From HGM04593 sp045631905 (lineage in GTDB: Bacteria > Bacteroidota > Bacteroidia > Bacteroidales > Bacteroidaceae), in contig JAZQVO010000002.1 of NCBI GenBank assembly GCA_045631905.1, positions 1 to 64,000 of the forward strand: 64,000 bases of DNA, read 5' to 3'. A program made the translations under genes and the position numbers. Under the pieces are notes generated by a model that did no database searches, had not been told where the DNA came from, and was given only the letters and a program-made list of their open reading frames with translations. Positions 8,190 through 18,500 of the stretch are shown here, piece by piece (the stretch's first letter is position 1; each line of letters starts with the position of its first letter).

Positions 8190-9515
8190 ATGAAGAACAG
8201 AAAAAACATTTTGCAGACGTTGACAACAGCCCTGTTGCTCACACTGTCACAGGTGGCCGGCGCACAAGAGAGCACCTACACCCCCACACCCGAGAACCTG
8301 CAATCGCGCAAAGAGTTTGCCGACAGCAAATTCGGTATATTCATTCACTGGGGAATATACAGCATGTTTGCCCAAGGCGAGTGGTACTTGCAAAATGCCG
8401 AGATTGACAAACACGAATATGCAAAGGCCGCAGATGCCTTCTACCCCCACCGCTTCGATGCCAAAAAGTGGGTAGAGGCGATAAAAGATGCGGGAGCAAA
8501 ATATATATGCTTCACAAGCCGACACCACGACAGTTTTTCTATGTGGCACACAGCGCAGAGCGACTACAACATAGTAGACGCAACACCCTTTGGACGCGAC
8601 GTTATGAAGGAACTGGCCGAAGAGTGTCACAAACAGGGCATTAAACTGCACCTGTACTATTCGCACCTCGACTGGGCACGTGACGAGTACCCCATGGGAC
8701 GCACAGGCAAAAAAATAATAGGGCGCGACAAGAGTAAGGTCGACTGGCCTGCATACTACGAGTTCATGAACAAACAACTTGCCGAGCTACTGACAAATTA
8801 TGGCGAGATAGGAGCTATCTGGTTCGACGGCTGGTGGGACCACGATGCCGACAGCACGCCCTTTAATTGGCAGTTACGCGAGCAGTACGACCTGATACAC
8901 AACCTGCAACCTACATGCCTTGTTGGCAACAACCACCACCAGACACCTTTTGCCGGCGAGGATATACAGATTTTCGAGCGCGACCTACCGGGCGAGAACA
9001 AAGCCGGCCTTTCGGGGCAGGACATAAGCCGTCTGCCTCTCGAAACATGCGAGACCATGAACGGCATGTGGGGATACAAACTTGTGGACCAAGAATACAA
9101 AAGCACTGCTACACTAATACAATACCTTGTGAGCGCGGCGGGCAAGGGTGCCAACCTTCTAATGAACGTGGGGCCACAACCAAACGGAGAGATTCCGGCA
9201 GTTGCCCTGCAACGCCTCAAAGAGATGGGCGAGTGGACAAGGAAGTATGGCGAAACAATATACGGCACAACAGCCGGCGATGTTCCCGTGCAACCATGGG
9301 GCGTAACCACACGCAAGGGCAACCGCCTCTTTGTACACATTATGAAGCTCGATGAGACAGAACTATTGCTACCCCTCGACTGCAAAGTGAAAAAAGCCTT
9401 CGCCTTTGACGACAAAAAGAGCATAAAGACAAAAAAGAGCAAAGAGGGTATTAAGCTCCTCTTCGACAAAGCACCCGAGGGTGTCGATTACATCGTTGAA
9501 CTTATAACAAAATAA
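8190..9515 (+). CDS. GH29 alpha-L-fucosidase, secreted
   Basis: 441 residues with a signal peptide (about 1-25, ending VAGAQ). It is predicted to hydrolyse terminal alpha-L-fucose from host or plant glycans in the periplasm or at the surface. The family opening FGIFIHWGIYSMF is at about residues 49-61, followed by YICFTSRHHDSFSMW. The catalytic nucleophile is D213 in IWFDGWWDHD. The C-terminal region contains NVGPQPNGEIP, which is typical of GH29. The length matches a single catalytic domain without an added carbohydrate-binding module. Only three bases separate it from cutC, so they form one transcript. With the GH84/GH2 and GH20 enzymes at 49-60 kb it fits host-glycan foraging, although it is not adjacent to a SusCD pair here. 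Confidence 0.93.
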   Translation: MKNRKNILQTLTTALLLTLSQVAGAQESTYTPTPENLQSRKEFADSKFGIFIHWGIYSMFAQGEWYLQNAEIDKHEYAKAADAFYPHRFDAKKWVEAIKDAGAKYICFTSRHHDSFSMWHTAQSDYNIVDATPFGRDVMKELAEECHKQGIKLHLYYSHLDWARDEYPMGRTGKKIIGRDKSKVDWPAYYEFMNKQLAELLTNYGEIGAIWFDGWWDHDADSTPFNWQLREQYDLIHNLQPTCLVGNNHHQTPFAGEDIQIFERDLPGENKAGLSGQDISRLPLETCETMNGMWGYKLVDQEYKSTATLIQYLVSAAGKGANLLMNVGPQPNGEIPAVALQRLKEMGEWTRKYGETIYGTTAGDVPVQPWGVTTRKGNRLFVHIMKLDETELLLPLDCKVKKAFAFDDKKSIKTKKSKEGIKLLFDKAPEGVDYIVELITK

Positions 9516-9518
9516 CAG

Positions 9519-10268
9519 ATGGCACAGCTCGAAATTTGTGCAGGCAGTGTGGAGAGCGCACTCGCCGCACGCAACGGAGGAGCCACACGCATAGAGCTGT
9601 GCAGTGCGCTCGAAGCAGGTGGTGTCACCCCCTCGGCAGGAACGATAGCCGAGGCACGCAAGGTCGCCGGCATAGCTCTGAATGTGCTCATACGCCCACG
9701 CGGAGGAGATTTTCTCTACAACGAGTATGAGGTTGCCTGCATGGAGCAGGATATACGCACCTGCAAGGCCCTTGGAGCCGACGGTGTGGTCATAGGGGCA
9801 TTAACTGCCGAAGGCGACATCGACACCGAGGTGTGCAGAAGGCTCGTTTCGGCCGCCGAGGAGATGAGCGTAACCTTTCATCGCGCGTTCGATATGTGCC
9901 GTAACCCACACAAAGCTCTCGAAGATATTATTGCTCTCGGTTGCGAAAGGTTGCTCACGTCAGGGCAGGCATCGACCGCCGAAAAGGGTATCTCGTTGTT
10001 AAAGGAGCTTGTGACACAAGCCGACAAGCGCATAATAATAATGCCGGGGTGTGGCGTGAACAGCAGAAACGCCGGCAACATACTCGCCACGACCGGTGCC
10101 ACAGAGATTCATGCATCGGCACGCAAAAGTGTCGGCAGTGGTATGGTTTTTCGCCACACGGGTGTGAGCATGGGTGCTCCCGGCAGCGACGAATTTGCAC
10201 GCATGGAGACATGTGAGGAGGAGGTTAGAGCCATCGTGGAGAGCATAGGACAACTATCACCCGTGTAA
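9519..10268 (+). CDS. cutC: CutC family protein
   Basis: 249 residues, cytoplasmic. The family hallmark start LEICAGSVESALAARNGGATRIELC is visible in two parts (LEICAGSVESALAA, then GGATRIELC), followed by the TIM-barrel segments NVLIRPRGGDFLYN, GADGVVIG, VTFHRAFDM and LLTSGQ. CutC was linked to copper homeostasis in E. coli, but that role is doubtful and the true reaction is not settled. It follows the fucosidase by three bases and is followed by a bidirectional terminator, so it is the last gene of that unit. Confidence 0.92.
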   Translation: MAQLEICAGSVESALAARNGGATRIELCSALEAGGVTPSAGTIAEARKVAGIALNVLIRPRGGDFLYNEYEVACMEQDIRTCKALGADGVVIGALTAEGDIDTEVCRRLVSAAEEMSVTFHRAFDMCRNPHKALEDIIALGCERLLTSGQASTAEKGISLLKELVTQADKRIIIMPGCGVNSRNAGNILATTGATEIHASARKSVGSGMVFRHTGVSMGAPGSDEFARMETCEEEVRAIVESIGQLSPV

Positions 10269-10319
10269 GGTTTTGCATGCTTCTTTGTTGTAAGTTCGTA
10301 GTGATGCAACAACGATATA

Positions 10320-10355
10320 AAAAAATATGAGAGCCGGCCGGCTCTCATATTTTTT
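10320..10355. terminator. Bidirectional terminator between cutC and the transglutaminase gene
   Basis: Perfect 36-bp palindrome centred on GAGCCGGCCGGCTC with A-rich left and T-rich right flanks, lying between two convergent genes. It can serve both strands. Confidence 0.85.
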
Positions 10356-10373
10356 ATGCGATAGCGGAACTTC

Positions 10374-13019
10374 CTACTCGCTCAACTGCTTGATAACCTT
10401 CGCAAGTTGCTCGCCAAGACCTATGGAGTAGCCTTGCGACATGAATACCACACGGTTAAATGTGTCGGCAACAAGAATTATGGGACGCGAGGGGTTTTGC
10501 AACTTCATGTTTGCCACAATCTCGTTGTATATTTTGTTATTTATATCGGTACCCCACACCACGGTCGATGGCAACAAGGGAAAATCGTTCACAAAACGAC
10601 CTGCCTCGTCGCTGTCGGCAAAGAGAAGAACCATCTTCTGCCCCCACTCTTCAAACTGCTCCTTGTAGGGCATCACATCGCGAAGAAAGTGGTTTGTCGG
10701 CTCGCTGTTAGGAGCCACAAGTGCTATTATATAGTACCCGCGACCTGTTGCCGAAAGCAACGAGCGTTGTACGTTGCTGTTTAGGTCGTAAAAGAGGTTC
10801 TCGCTGTTGAAACCGCCTATAACCTGTAATTTTTCCTTGCTCTCGCGTTGCACGTAAGAGAGTTCCTTGCTCTCGCCCCCGTTCACCGAGAAGAAGGTGA
10901 GCTGTGCAAGCACCCCACCGTCGGCCATGCGGGTACCGGTCACCATGAGATAGTCACCGGCATCTACCATCGTGCCCTCTTTCAACAAAGTGTTCCATGT
11001 GGCACTCTCCGGGTAATTTTGCAGTTGTAACCTGCCGGCATCAATCTTCGACAACGAGAAGTGTGAATAGTAACGGGGGTTATCGATGAAGGCGGTAGGC
11101 TCGAACTTGGCAATAATCTGGCCTTGTGGCGGTGACACCTTGTCGCAAAACGAAAAATCGGCATCGCACCAATTACCTTGTCCGGCATAATACTGCGTTT
11201 TCCCTGTCACAGCGTCTATGCGTGCAGGGATACCCATGCTGCGGGCACCTGCCACAAAGAATATATCGCGCGAATGAGTGTCGCACCTGCGCACTCTCCA
11301 CACGCCTGCCGGCGACATGCACAACTGCAAAGGGTTCCACTCGTTCTCGATGATAATATTTTCGCGACACCACTCGGCCCACTCTTTCGGGTTCTTTGCA
11401 AACCCCTCGATATCTTCGGGCGAGAAATTCTCCATAAAGAAGGCTTTGTAGGGGGTGAGCCTCTCGTTGCTCACACGTGGGTTTACGACATAGGGGTAGA
11501 AGATGTTGTCGCCAAAACGGGCAAGCGGAACATTCTCCATGTGATCGCGAAGAACGTCGGGGGTGATATCCCTCAAATCCTTTTCAGACACCACATAGAG
11601 CAACGACATAGCACGCTCTTTATCGACCTTGCATGCCCACTGTAAAAAGTCCTTTATAACTGCATGGTTTCCGCGTGACTTTGACAAGAAGTTGTGCACG
11701 AGCCCCTTGTCGGTACCTGTTTCAAAAGCGAGAAGTTCGGCCTCATCGCGCCCGGGGAAGGTTGCCACATAGGCGTTGCGCAGGGAGTCTTCGGTTGCGA
11801 AACGACGGGCGTTGCATGTTGCCTGCTCAAAAGATATTTCGGGGGCTGTATTACGCTCACGAGGAGGGGTTATATCGACCTCGAAAGAGGCTGTGTAACC
11901 GCTTGATTTATCGAGCACTATCACCGCCGTATCGCCCGAGGCAGGCTCGCACAACGCATAGCCGAAGCGACCTTCGTGCGTTGCCCATGCAAGCAGAGTA
12001 CCAAGACCTGTCGAGAGCGTGGCATAACCATCGCTGTCGCTCGTGCGTGTCGCCGCGGTGAAAAACTCGGCATAATTGTATATTTTGTACTCCACATCGG
12101 TCGATACAGGGTTACCCTTCTCGTCGACCACACGCACCGTAACAGGTGCAACAGGTGCATAGTTGTCGGTTACATTAATCTCGGTGTAACAAGGTGTGCG
12201 CCCTACCACCTCTTCGGGGCCGGTGTAATTTCCAAAAGCCTTGGTGTGCATGAGCATGCCACGCGAGGCCGGAGCGTTGAACCAAGCAAGGTCGAGCACA
12301 GGTTCGGGCTCGCAAGCACCAAGGAAACGCCACTTTCCATCGACCCAAGCCTCAACCCATGCATGGTTATCGTCGGTATGCGCCCAACGGGGTGTGTAGA
12401 CCTGACGTGCCGGTATCCCCACCGCGCGAAGAGCTGTGACGGTAAAGGTGGACTCTTCGCCACAACGGCCATAGGCGGTGCGAACCGTTGCAAGAGGTGC
12501 ACTTGTACGAATATCGGAAGGGGTGTATGTAACCTTCTCGTGACACCAGTGATTAACCTCGAGCACAGCCTCCTCCATGGAGAGCCCTTTCACCCTGTCT
12601 TTCAACTCGTTATAAAAGACCACACGACTGCTGTCCATATCCTCGTTGTTCACACGCAAGGGCAACACAAAATGCAGAAACTCCCTCACGGGAACCGAAG
12701 AACCCCAAGGCATCTCGGCACGTGCCCGCAAGGCATAATCGACATTTTGCAAGTGGAAGGAGGCATCGTAATCTACTATATCGGGCAGGGGCATATATGC
12801 GTAGAGAAACTGCATAGCCTCTAACCTCTCGCCCGACAGCCCGTTGTTAAAAACAGCCATGCCACAATTTGGCAACGTGGCACGACGCTTCTCAAAGTCG
12901 GCCTCAATTTGCCCGTTTTTATCGAATGTTTTTACGTTACACGACACCAACAAAAGAGCGAACGTGAACATCGTTGAAAAGAGAGTAAAAAAACTTTTTT
13001 TCATAGCGGTTAGGTTCAT
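10374..13019 (-). CDS. Transglutaminase-like lipoprotein with C-terminal thioredoxin-like domain
   Basis: 881 residues. The N-terminus is a lipoprotein signal with lipobox LLLVSC. The start is ATG 13019; ATG 13004 would give a more standard-length signal. The first transglutaminase-like core has C186 (GRCGEES), H219 (DDNHAWVEAW) and then WRFLGACEPEP. A beta-sandwich segment follows (VRVVDEKGNPVSTDVEYKI). A second transglutaminase-like piece has RRCDTHSRDIFFVAGARSMGIPARI, interrupted here only by residue variation, then NWCDADF. The last ~120 residues (YYIIALVAP...VVWGTDI...IILVADT) look like a thioredoxin-type fold without a CxxC. Probably anchored in the outer membrane. The reaction (protein cross-linking, peptidase or binding) is not known. 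Confidence 0.85.
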   Translation of the reverse strand: MNLTAMKKSFFTLFSTMFTFALLLVSCNVKTFDKNGQIEADFEKRRATLPNCGMAVFNNGLSGERLEAMQFLYAYMPLPDIVDYDASFHLQNVDYALRARAEMPWGSSVPVREFLHFVLPLRVNNEDMDSSRVVFYNELKDRVKGLSMEEAVLEVNHWCHEKVTYTPSDIRTSAPLATVRTAYGRCGEESTFTVTALRAVGIPARQVYTPRWAHTDDNHAWVEAWVDGKWRFLGACEPEPVLDLAWFNAPASRGMLMHTKAFGNYTGPEEVVGRTPCYTEINVTDNYAPVAPVTVRVVDEKGNPVSTDVEYKIYNYAEFFTAATRTSDSDGYATLSTGLGTLLAWATHEGRFGYALCEPASGDTAVIVLDKSSGYTASFEVDITPPRERNTAPEISFEQATCNARRFATEDSLRNAYVATFPGRDEAELLAFETGTDKGLVHNFLSKSRGNHAVIKDFLQWACKVDKERAMSLLYVVSEKDLRDITPDVLRDHMENVPLARFGDNIFYPYVVNPRVSNERLTPYKAFFMENFSPEDIEGFAKNPKEWAEWCRENIIIENEWNPLQLCMSPAGVWRVRRCDTHSRDIFFVAGARSMGIPARIDAVTGKTQYYAGQGNWCDADFSFCDKVSPPQGQIIAKFEPTAFIDNPRYYSHFSLSKIDAGRLQLQNYPESATWNTLLKEGTMVDAGDYLMVTGTRMADGGVLAQLTFFSVNGGESKELSYVQRESKEKLQVIGGFNSENLFYDLNSNVQRSLLSATGRGYYIIALVAPNSEPTNHFLRDVMPYKEQFEEWGQKMVLLFADSDEAGRFVNDFPLLPSTVVWGTDINNKIYNEIVANMKLQNPSRPIILVADTFNRVVFMSQGYSIGLGEQLAKVIKQLSE

Positions 13020-13139
13020 TATTCGATAAAAGTATAAATAATATTCATAAAACTTATTGCAAAGGCTTAAAAATTTACAACAAGCAAGAGAAACATCGCT
13101 TTTTCACGCACGCGCCCGCATTTATTTAAATAAAAATAC

Positions 13140-13147
13140 TATTTTTG
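13140..13147 (+). promoter_or_regulatory. -7 box TATTTTTG for the ABC exporter gene
   Basis: TAnnTTTG match 39 bases before the ATG at 13187; no convincing -33 element. Confidence 0.5.
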
Positions 13148-13186
13148 CGGTAGAATGCGGATACAAGACTCCGCCACATAAAAAAC

Positions 13187-14848
13187 ATGAAAGAAAACAG
13201 ACACAAGATACCTACAAAAACACTTCTCAAATGGTTGTGGGAACGCTCAAAGGGTGCACGAGGACAAGCTCTGCTTAACACCATGATGGGCTTGCTCGAT
13301 GTTGTGTGCCAACTTCTTTGGGTACTCGCCTGCAAGCGGGCGATAGATATTGCCACGGGCGAGTGCGAAGGCTCGCTCACCACCACAGGCATAGTCATAG
13401 GCGCACTGATGCTTGCCGAAATTTCATTGCGTTCGGGCAAACGCTGGATTCATGCCGTTATAGGCATTAAGGTGCGCAACAAAATGAGGCTGAAGATATT
13501 TTCGCGCCTCCTGCGTGGTGAGTGGTTACAATTACAGAAACACCACACAGGCGACCTTATAAACCGCCTCGAAGGAGATGTAAACAACATCACGGCACTT
13601 GTAACAGAGACTATACCTGCTACAATAGTGGTGGTGACGCAACTTATCATGTCGTTTCTGTTGCTTTTCAGCATGAGCAGATTGCTTGCCGTGAGTGTGC
13701 TTTTTGCGTTGCCTGCGGGCATGGTCGCAAGCCGTTTCTACATAAAAAAAATGCGTACCATGAACCGTGAGGTGCGCGACAGCGACAGCCGTATACAGTC
13801 GGTACTGCAAGAGAGCCTGCAACACAAAGCTTTAATAAAAGCCCTCGAACAAAACGACAACACCGAGAAGCAATTAACATCGTTGCAAGAGAAATTACAA
13901 GGGCAGGTGCGCAACCGCACAAAATTCTCACTCGGAGCATACGGGCTCACGCAGTTAGGCTTCGCGGCAGGTTACCTCACCGCTTTCATGTGGGGTGTTC
14001 ACGGCATAGCATCGGGCAGTATAAGTTACGGAACATTAAGCGCTTACCTGCAACTTGTAGGCCTCATACAGGGCCCCACGATGGACCTCAGCAGGTTTAT
14101 TCCGGGCCTCGTGGCTTCGCTCACCGCCGCCGAGCGTCTCTATGAGCTCGAAGATATCCCCTTGGAAAGACAAGGAGATGCCATTATGTTAAAAGGGCCG
14201 GCAGGGGTGCGTTTCAAAAAAGTTGATTTTAAATACGACGATGAGAGCCGTACGATATTCAACAACTTTGAGTTCGATTTTACGCCCAACAGTTGTACTG
14301 CCATCATAGGCGAGACAGGTACAGGAAAAACAACGCTTATACGCCTACTTGTGGCACTTATACACCCCGACCAAGGGTGCATAGAGGTGTACAACGAAAA
14401 AGAGAGCCACACATCATCGCCACTTACCCGCTGTAATTTCGTTTATATACCGCAAGGAAACAGCCTTGTAAGCGGTACCATAAGAGAGAACCTGCTCATG
14501 GGCAACCCCTCGGCAACCGAAGAGATGATGCGCAAGGCCCTTCACATCGCATGCGCCGACTATGTGGCAGAACTTCCTCAGGGCATAGACACCGAGCTTG
14601 GCGAGCAAGGAGGCGGTCTCAGCGAAGGACAAGCACAAAGGATAGCCGTCGCACGCTCCATACTGCGCCCGGGCAGTATACTCATACTCGACGAGGTAAC
14701 ATCGGCCCTCGACGAGGAGACCGAGCAGGAGATGTTGCGACGCCTCACCACCAGCCACACAGGGAAGACACTCATATTTGTAACACACCGCCCCGCCATA
14801 ATGCAGTACTGCGACAAGGTGCTTAAAATAGAAAAGCCCAAAGAATAA
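13187..14848 (+). CDS. ABC exporter, fused permease and ATPase
   Basis: 553 residues. The N-terminal half (about 20-300) has five to six hydrophobic segments of an ABC exporter transmembrane domain. The C-terminal half is the nucleotide-binding domain with Walker A GETGTGKTT (about 375-383), signature LSEGQ (about 477), Walker B ILILDE (about 503) and a terminal switch histidine in FVTHRP. A single half-transporter would work as a homodimer, exporting a lipid, peptide or drug. The substrate cannot be read from the sequence. It has its own -7 box and lies 71 bases before ruvA, so read-through into ruvA-sprA is possible. Confidence 0.92.
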   Translation: MKENRHKIPTKTLLKWLWERSKGARGQALLNTMMGLLDVVCQLLWVLACKRAIDIATGECEGSLTTTGIVIGALMLAEISLRSGKRWIHAVIGIKVRNKMRLKIFSRLLRGEWLQLQKHHTGDLINRLEGDVNNITALVTETIPATIVVVTQLIMSFLLLFSMSRLLAVSVLFALPAGMVASRFYIKKMRTMNREVRDSDSRIQSVLQESLQHKALIKALEQNDNTEKQLTSLQEKLQGQVRNRTKFSLGAYGLTQLGFAAGYLTAFMWGVHGIASGSISYGTLSAYLQLVGLIQGPTMDLSRFIPGLVASLTAAERLYELEDIPLERQGDAIMLKGPAGVRFKKVDFKYDDESRTIFNNFEFDFTPNSCTAIIGETGTGKTTLIRLLVALIHPDQGCIEVYNEKESHTSSPLTRCNFVYIPQGNSLVSGTIRENLLMGNPSATEEMMRKALHIACADYVAELPQGIDTELGEQGGGLSEGQAQRIAVARSILRPGSILILDEVTSALDEETEQEMLRRLTTSHTGKTLIFVTHRPAIMQYCDKVLKIEKPKE

Positions 14849-14919
14849 TTATCGAACGGGGCGAGGCCACACAATAAAAAGCAGAAAAACACGTTTTTAA
14901 AAAGATAAAAAAACATACT

Positions 14920-15513
14920 ATGATAGAATACCTTAGAGGAGAGATAGCCGAGCTGACACCTGCAACAGCCATAATAGATTGTTGCGGCGTGGGTTACGAG
15001 GCCGGCATAACTCTTAACACATACAGTGCCCTACAAGGCAAAAAAGAGACAAAGCTCTACATATACGAAGTTATACGCGAGGACACACACCAACTATTCG
15101 GGTTTTGCAACAAGCAGGAGAGAGAACTTTTTCTGTTGCTCATCTCGGTTTCGGGCATAGGTGGCAACACAGCCCGCACCATCTTGTCGGCATTTACCGT
15201 GAACGAGCTGTGCGAAGCCATAGCAACAGGCAACGAAAGAGCCATAAAGAGCGTAAAAGGCATAGGCCTTAAAACAGCCCAACGCCTCATAGTAGACCTG
15301 AAAGACAAAATAAAGGGAATAACAGGTGGCATAACAGGAACAACACAAGCAACCGTTACCGTGGACAACGACATAGTAGACGGAGCCGTGGCGGCACTTG
15401 TAATGCTCGGGTTCCCCGGTTCGGCCGCATCAAAGGTGGTTGCATCGGTAACAAAGAACAACCCCACAGCAACCATAGAAGAGGTTATAAAATTATCGCT
15501 TAAAGAGCTTTAA
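14920..15513 (+). CDS. ruvA: Holliday junction branch migration protein RuvA
   Basis: 197 residues, the usual size. The N-terminal OB-fold (MIEYLRGEIAEL, then VGYEAGITL) is followed by two helix-hairpin-helix motifs (VSGIGGNTART and VKGIGLKTAQRLIVDLKDK), which contact the junction DNA, and a C-terminal domain III (ALVMLGF...EEVIKLSLKEL) that binds RuvB. It forms the tetramer that targets RuvB to Holliday junctions during recombination. It lies 25 bases upstream of sprA, an arrangement I know from other Bacteroidota. Confidence 0.97.
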   Translation: MIEYLRGEIAELTPATAIIDCCGVGYEAGITLNTYSALQGKKETKLYIYEVIREDTHQLFGFCNKQERELFLLLISVSGIGGNTARTILSAFTVNELCEAIATGNERAIKSVKGIGLKTAQRLIVDLKDKIKGITGGITGTTQATVTVDNDIVDGAVAALVMLGFPGSAASKVVASVTKNNPTATIEEVIKLSLKEL

Positions 15514-15538
15514 GAAAGCAACACGGGGGAAGAAGAGA

Positions 15539-18500
15539 ATGAAAAAAGGCATACTGTTTGCACTGTTGATATTTTGCGTAGCCACACAAACGATGGTTGC
15601 GCAAAACAATGTGCCCAACCGTCGCGAAACCGCACGACGGGAGAGAATAGCACGCCAAAACCCAGGGAAAGCCCGCCCCGACAGCCTCAAACCCATCTAC
15701 CCCATAGCACAACCCGTGCCACAAACCATAGACGAGGTGAAACAACACCCCATGGACCTACGTGCCCCGGGCAACCTCATAAACGACACGGTTTACAACG
15801 ACAAAGACTCCACCTACTCCATAGGTACAAGGCTGGGCGAAGGCAGTTACCTCACCACCCCCATACGTCTCACACGCGAAGAGTATTCAAATTGGCGCAT
15901 GAGCCGTTCCATGCAAAATTATTTCCGCAAAAAGAACGACGAAGAGTGGGAGAAAGCAAAAGGAAAAGACAAATTCGACTTTACCGACATGCACTTCGAC
16001 CTTGGGCCTGCCGAGAAAATATTCGGCCCCGGAGGAGTTAGAATAAAGACACAGGGTAATGCCGAAATAAAGTTCGGATACTCCATACAAGAGGTAGAAA
16101 ACCCCTCGCTCACCGAGCGTAACCGCAAGACCAACACCTTCGACTTTGACGAAAAGATAAACCTTAACGTGAAAGGTAGCGTGGGCGACAAAATGAACAT
16201 GGACTTCAACTACAACACCGAAGCCACGTTCAGCTACGATGCAAAAAAGATAAACCTCAAATACGAAGGAAAAGAGGACGAGGTAATCAAACTGCTGGAG
16301 GCAGGAAACGTAACCTTCCCCACAAATTCAAGCCTTATACGAGGTGCATCGTCGCTCTTCGGTATAAGAGCCGACTTTCAATTTGGCAAGTTACAGCTAC
16401 AAACAGTAATATCGCAAAAGACATCGAGTAGTTCGGTCGTAAGCTCAAAAGGCGGAACACAACTCACCACGTTTGAGATTGAAATTACCGAATACGACGA
16501 AAACAAACACTTTTTCCTCGCGCACTACTTCCGCGACAACTACGACCGCTCCATGTCGCAGTTGCCCACCGTGCTTTCGGGAGTAAGCATAAACCGTATA
16601 GAGGTGTGGGTAACGAACAAAAGCGGAGACTACAAAAACCCACGTAACATTGTGGCTTTTGCCGACATGGCCGAGAACCGTCACATAAGCAACGACCGAT
16701 GGTCGAGCATAGGCAGCGGAGCCACCCCCTCGAACGGGGCAAACAACCTGTACAGCGAGCTAAACACCACCTACTCGGGCATAAGAGATATCGACCAGGT
16801 GAACACCCTCTTAAACGGCACCGACAACATTCACGGTGGAAAAGATTACGAGAAGCTGTCGAGCGCAAGGTTGCTGTCGTCGTCGGAATATACACTAAAC
16901 CAAACACTTGGTTTCATCTCGTTGAAAACCGCCCTGCGTGCCGACGAGGTGCTTGCCGTAGCCTTCGAATACACCTACGGCGGGCAGACATACCAGGTGG
17001 GTGAGTTCTCCAGCGATGTAAAAGACTCAAAAAGCGCCTTATTTGTAAAACTTATAAAGCCCAACTCATGCTCACCCGGCAGTCCTTGTTGGGACCTCAT
17101 GATGAAAAACGTATATTCGTTGGAGACACGCAACATAAAGAGCAACGACTTCAAGCTCGATGTATATTATGCCAGCGACAGCCTCGGAACAAATATCACA
17201 TACCTGCCCGAAGAGAGCCTTAAAAACAAAACCCTCTTGCAGTTGCTTAACCTCGACCGTCTCGACAGCAACAACTCAAAAGAGGCACCAAACGGAATAT
17301 TCGATTTTATACCCGGATACACGGTAGACACATCATCGGGCCGTATATTCTTCCCCTCGGTAGAGCCCTTTGGCAGTTACCTTAAAAGCAAGATAGGCGA
17401 CAAGGTTATTGCCGACAAATATGTGTTTGAGGAGTTGTACGACTCAACCAAAACCGTAGCAAAGCAGATAGCCGAAAAGGACAAATTCTACCTCATAGGA
17501 GAATTTACAGGCTCGGCGGCAAATGTTATTAACACAGGAGCCACAAATATCCCTCGCGGTTCGGTTGTAGTAACGGCCGGCGGTGTCACACTCGTTGAGA
17601 ACAGCGACTACCAGGTAGACTACGCATCGGGTATTATAACCATTCTTAACCAAAGCATCATTGATGCCGGAACAAACGTACAGGTGTCGTTGGAAAGCAA
17701 CACCCTCTTTAACATGCAACGCAAGACCGTGCTGGGCCTTAACTGGAAATATGACTTTTCGAACGACTTTAATTTCGGAGGTACCTTCATGTCGCTCACC
17801 GAAAAGCCCCTCACCTCGAAGGTCGATATGGGTGCAGAACCTCTGAACAACAAAATATGGGGCTTCAACATGTCGTGGAAGCGACAAAGTCAATGGCTCA
17901 CAAACATGCTCGACCGCCTTCCGCTGATAAGTTGTACCGCACCGTCGAGCATAAACTTCACGGCCGAATTTGCCAAGCTCGAAGCAGGCACATCGAGCGA
18001 CGTGCAGAGCGAGGCATCGTACATCGACGACTTCGAAAGCACCGAAAACAACGTCGATATAAAACAACCCTCGGCGTGGGTGCTCGCATCAATACCCACA
18101 GGCATGCCATACAGCAACCTGACAAACAACATTCTCACAGGTTTCGACCGTGCACACATAAGCTGGTACACCATAGACCCCCTGTTCACACGTCGCAGTT
18201 CATCGCTCACACCGGCACACATAAAGAGCGACCTCGAGCAGTTGTCGAACCACTATGTGCGCGAAGTTTATGAGCGCGAGCTCTACCCCAACAAAGAATC
18301 GACATACGGCGAGAGCTCTACCCTCTCCCTCTTCAACGTCACATACTACCCCAATGAACGAGGCCCATACAACCTCGACCCCGACCTCACCATCGATGGT
18401 AAGCTCAACAACCCCGAGAAGCGTTGGGGAGGTATCACACGCCAGCTCACAACCACCGATTTTGAGGGGGCAAACATACAGTATATAGAATTTTGGTTGC

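Noticed and set aside
11976..12824. 282-codon plus-strand frame antisense to the transglutaminase gene
   Set aside because: No signal, motif or promoter; the minus-strand protein is clearly real. Many similar antisense frames across the window were left out for the same reason.
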